Shown one piece after another: positions 63,800-64,000 of a stretch of DNA of 64,000 bases. Both the position numbers and the translations under genes were made by a program. Positions within the stretch are counted from its first letter, which is position 1. Each line of letters starts with the position of its first letter. The notes below the pieces were generated by a model, which had not been told where the DNA came from, did no database searches, and worked only from the letters and a program-made list of their open reading frames with translations. This DNA comes from Xanthomonas cassavae CFBP 4642 (GTDB lineage Bacteria > Pseudomonadota > Gammaproteobacteria > Xanthomonadales > Xanthomonadaceae). Location of the stretch: contig NZ_CM002139.1 in the NCBI RefSeq assembly GCF_000454545.1, positions 4,795,757-4,859,756 of the forward strand, written 5' to 3'.

Positions 63800-64000
63800 G
63801 GAAACTCTGAACAACTCCCCCTGATCCTGCGACAATCGCACAGAGGCACCAGGACGATGACGATGCAACTGACCTTCGGCGACGCGGAGTACAACAGCAA
63901 GCGGACGCGGCGTGAGGTGTTCTTGGCCGAGATGGACCAGGTCGTGCCGTGGAAGGGCCTGCTGGCGCTGATCGAGCCGCACTACCCGACGTCGGGGCAG
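63800..64000 (+). mobile_element. IS5-family insertion sequence, left end
   Basis: Begins ggaaactctgaacaactccc right after TTAG (63796-63799), a candidate YTAR target site used by IS5 elements. The transposase starts 57 bp inside. The right end is outside the window, so target duplication and right inverted repeat cannot be checked. Confidence 0.75.
63857..64000 (+). CDS. IS5-family transposase, N-terminal part
   Basis: 48 codons to the window edge: MTMQLTFGDAEYNSKRTRRE then VFLAEMDQVVPWKGLLALIE. These two segments are the typical start of Xanthomonas IS5-group transposases (the DUF772 helix region follows). ATG 63857 has an AGGA upstream; ATG 63863 is also possible. Catalytic DDE residues lie beyond the window. 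Confidence 0.9.
   Translation, partial: MTMQLTFGDAEYNSKRTRREVFLAEMDQVVPWKGLLALIEPHYPTSGQ

Overview
This window looks like chromosomal DNA of a plant-associated Xanthomonas (Gammaproteobacteria, Lysobacterales). GC content is very high, so shadow reading frames are long and common. The gene order tpiA-secG-tRNA-Leu-nuoA..N-tRNA-fMet-rimP-nusA-infB-rbfA-truB-rpsO-pnp, the block asd-fimV-truA-trpF / trpI-trpBA-accD-glmM, and the GTAG-type palindromic (REP) repeats all fit that genus. The exact species cannot be fixed from the sequence alone. Almost everything is core housekeeping DNA. Accessory DNA is confined to repeats and the right edge.

Layout. 1-5 kb: the start of a monothiol glutaredoxin gene, an iron/manganese superoxide dismutase with altered second-shell residues, purE-purK on the minus strand, then a Trm112-like gene, nadC and a DUF2272 protein on the plus strand. 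5-14.3 kb (minus strand): the translation/RNA cluster rimP-nusA-infB-rbfA-truB-rpsO-pnp, with two clear terminators and a good rpsO promoter. 14.5-29.8 kb (minus): initiator tRNA, then the complete 14-gene respiratory complex I operon (separate nuoC and nuoD, NuoG without the N7 cysteines, NuoL with a 20-histidine loop), preceded by tRNA-Leu(GAG). 29.9-31.2 kb: secG and tpiA. 31.3-36.5 kb: a plus-strand SDR gene, then a tightly overlapping four-gene minus-strand operon (cupredoxin, membrane GGDEF/EAL protein, DUF3034 outer-membrane-like protein, truncated-globin lipoprotein). This operon is the best candidate here for an undescribed redox or gas-sensing c-di-GMP system.

36.7-52.3 kb (mostly minus): a 2-oxoglutarate/Fe(II)-type oxygenase, a 29-codon membrane peptide that overlaps the end of glmM, glmM, accD, trpA, a frameshifted Cys-rich small ORF, trpB, the divergent LysR regulator trpI, trpF, truA, a VOC protein, fimV, asd, a 2-hydroxyacid dehydrogenase, aroC and prmB. 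52.4-61.5 kb: plus-strand SCO1 and psd; an MltD-type lytic transglycosylase on the minus strand; a HerA-like ATPase and a DUF4013-like membrane protein on the plus strand; a rhomboid protease on the minus strand; and greB on the plus strand. 61.7-64 kb: rimO, a MazE/AbrB-like antitoxin gene whose toxin seems to have decayed, and the left end of an IS5-family element that runs off the window.

Functionally, the window joins translation machinery, respiration (complex I, SCO1, cupredoxin), and tryptophan, chorismate, aspartate-family, purine, NAD and cell-wall precursor biosynthesis. Many genes overlap by ATGA, GTGA or TGATG, so translational coupling is the rule. Function calls rest on motifs read directly in the translated sequence and on recall of protein families. 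No database search was possible.
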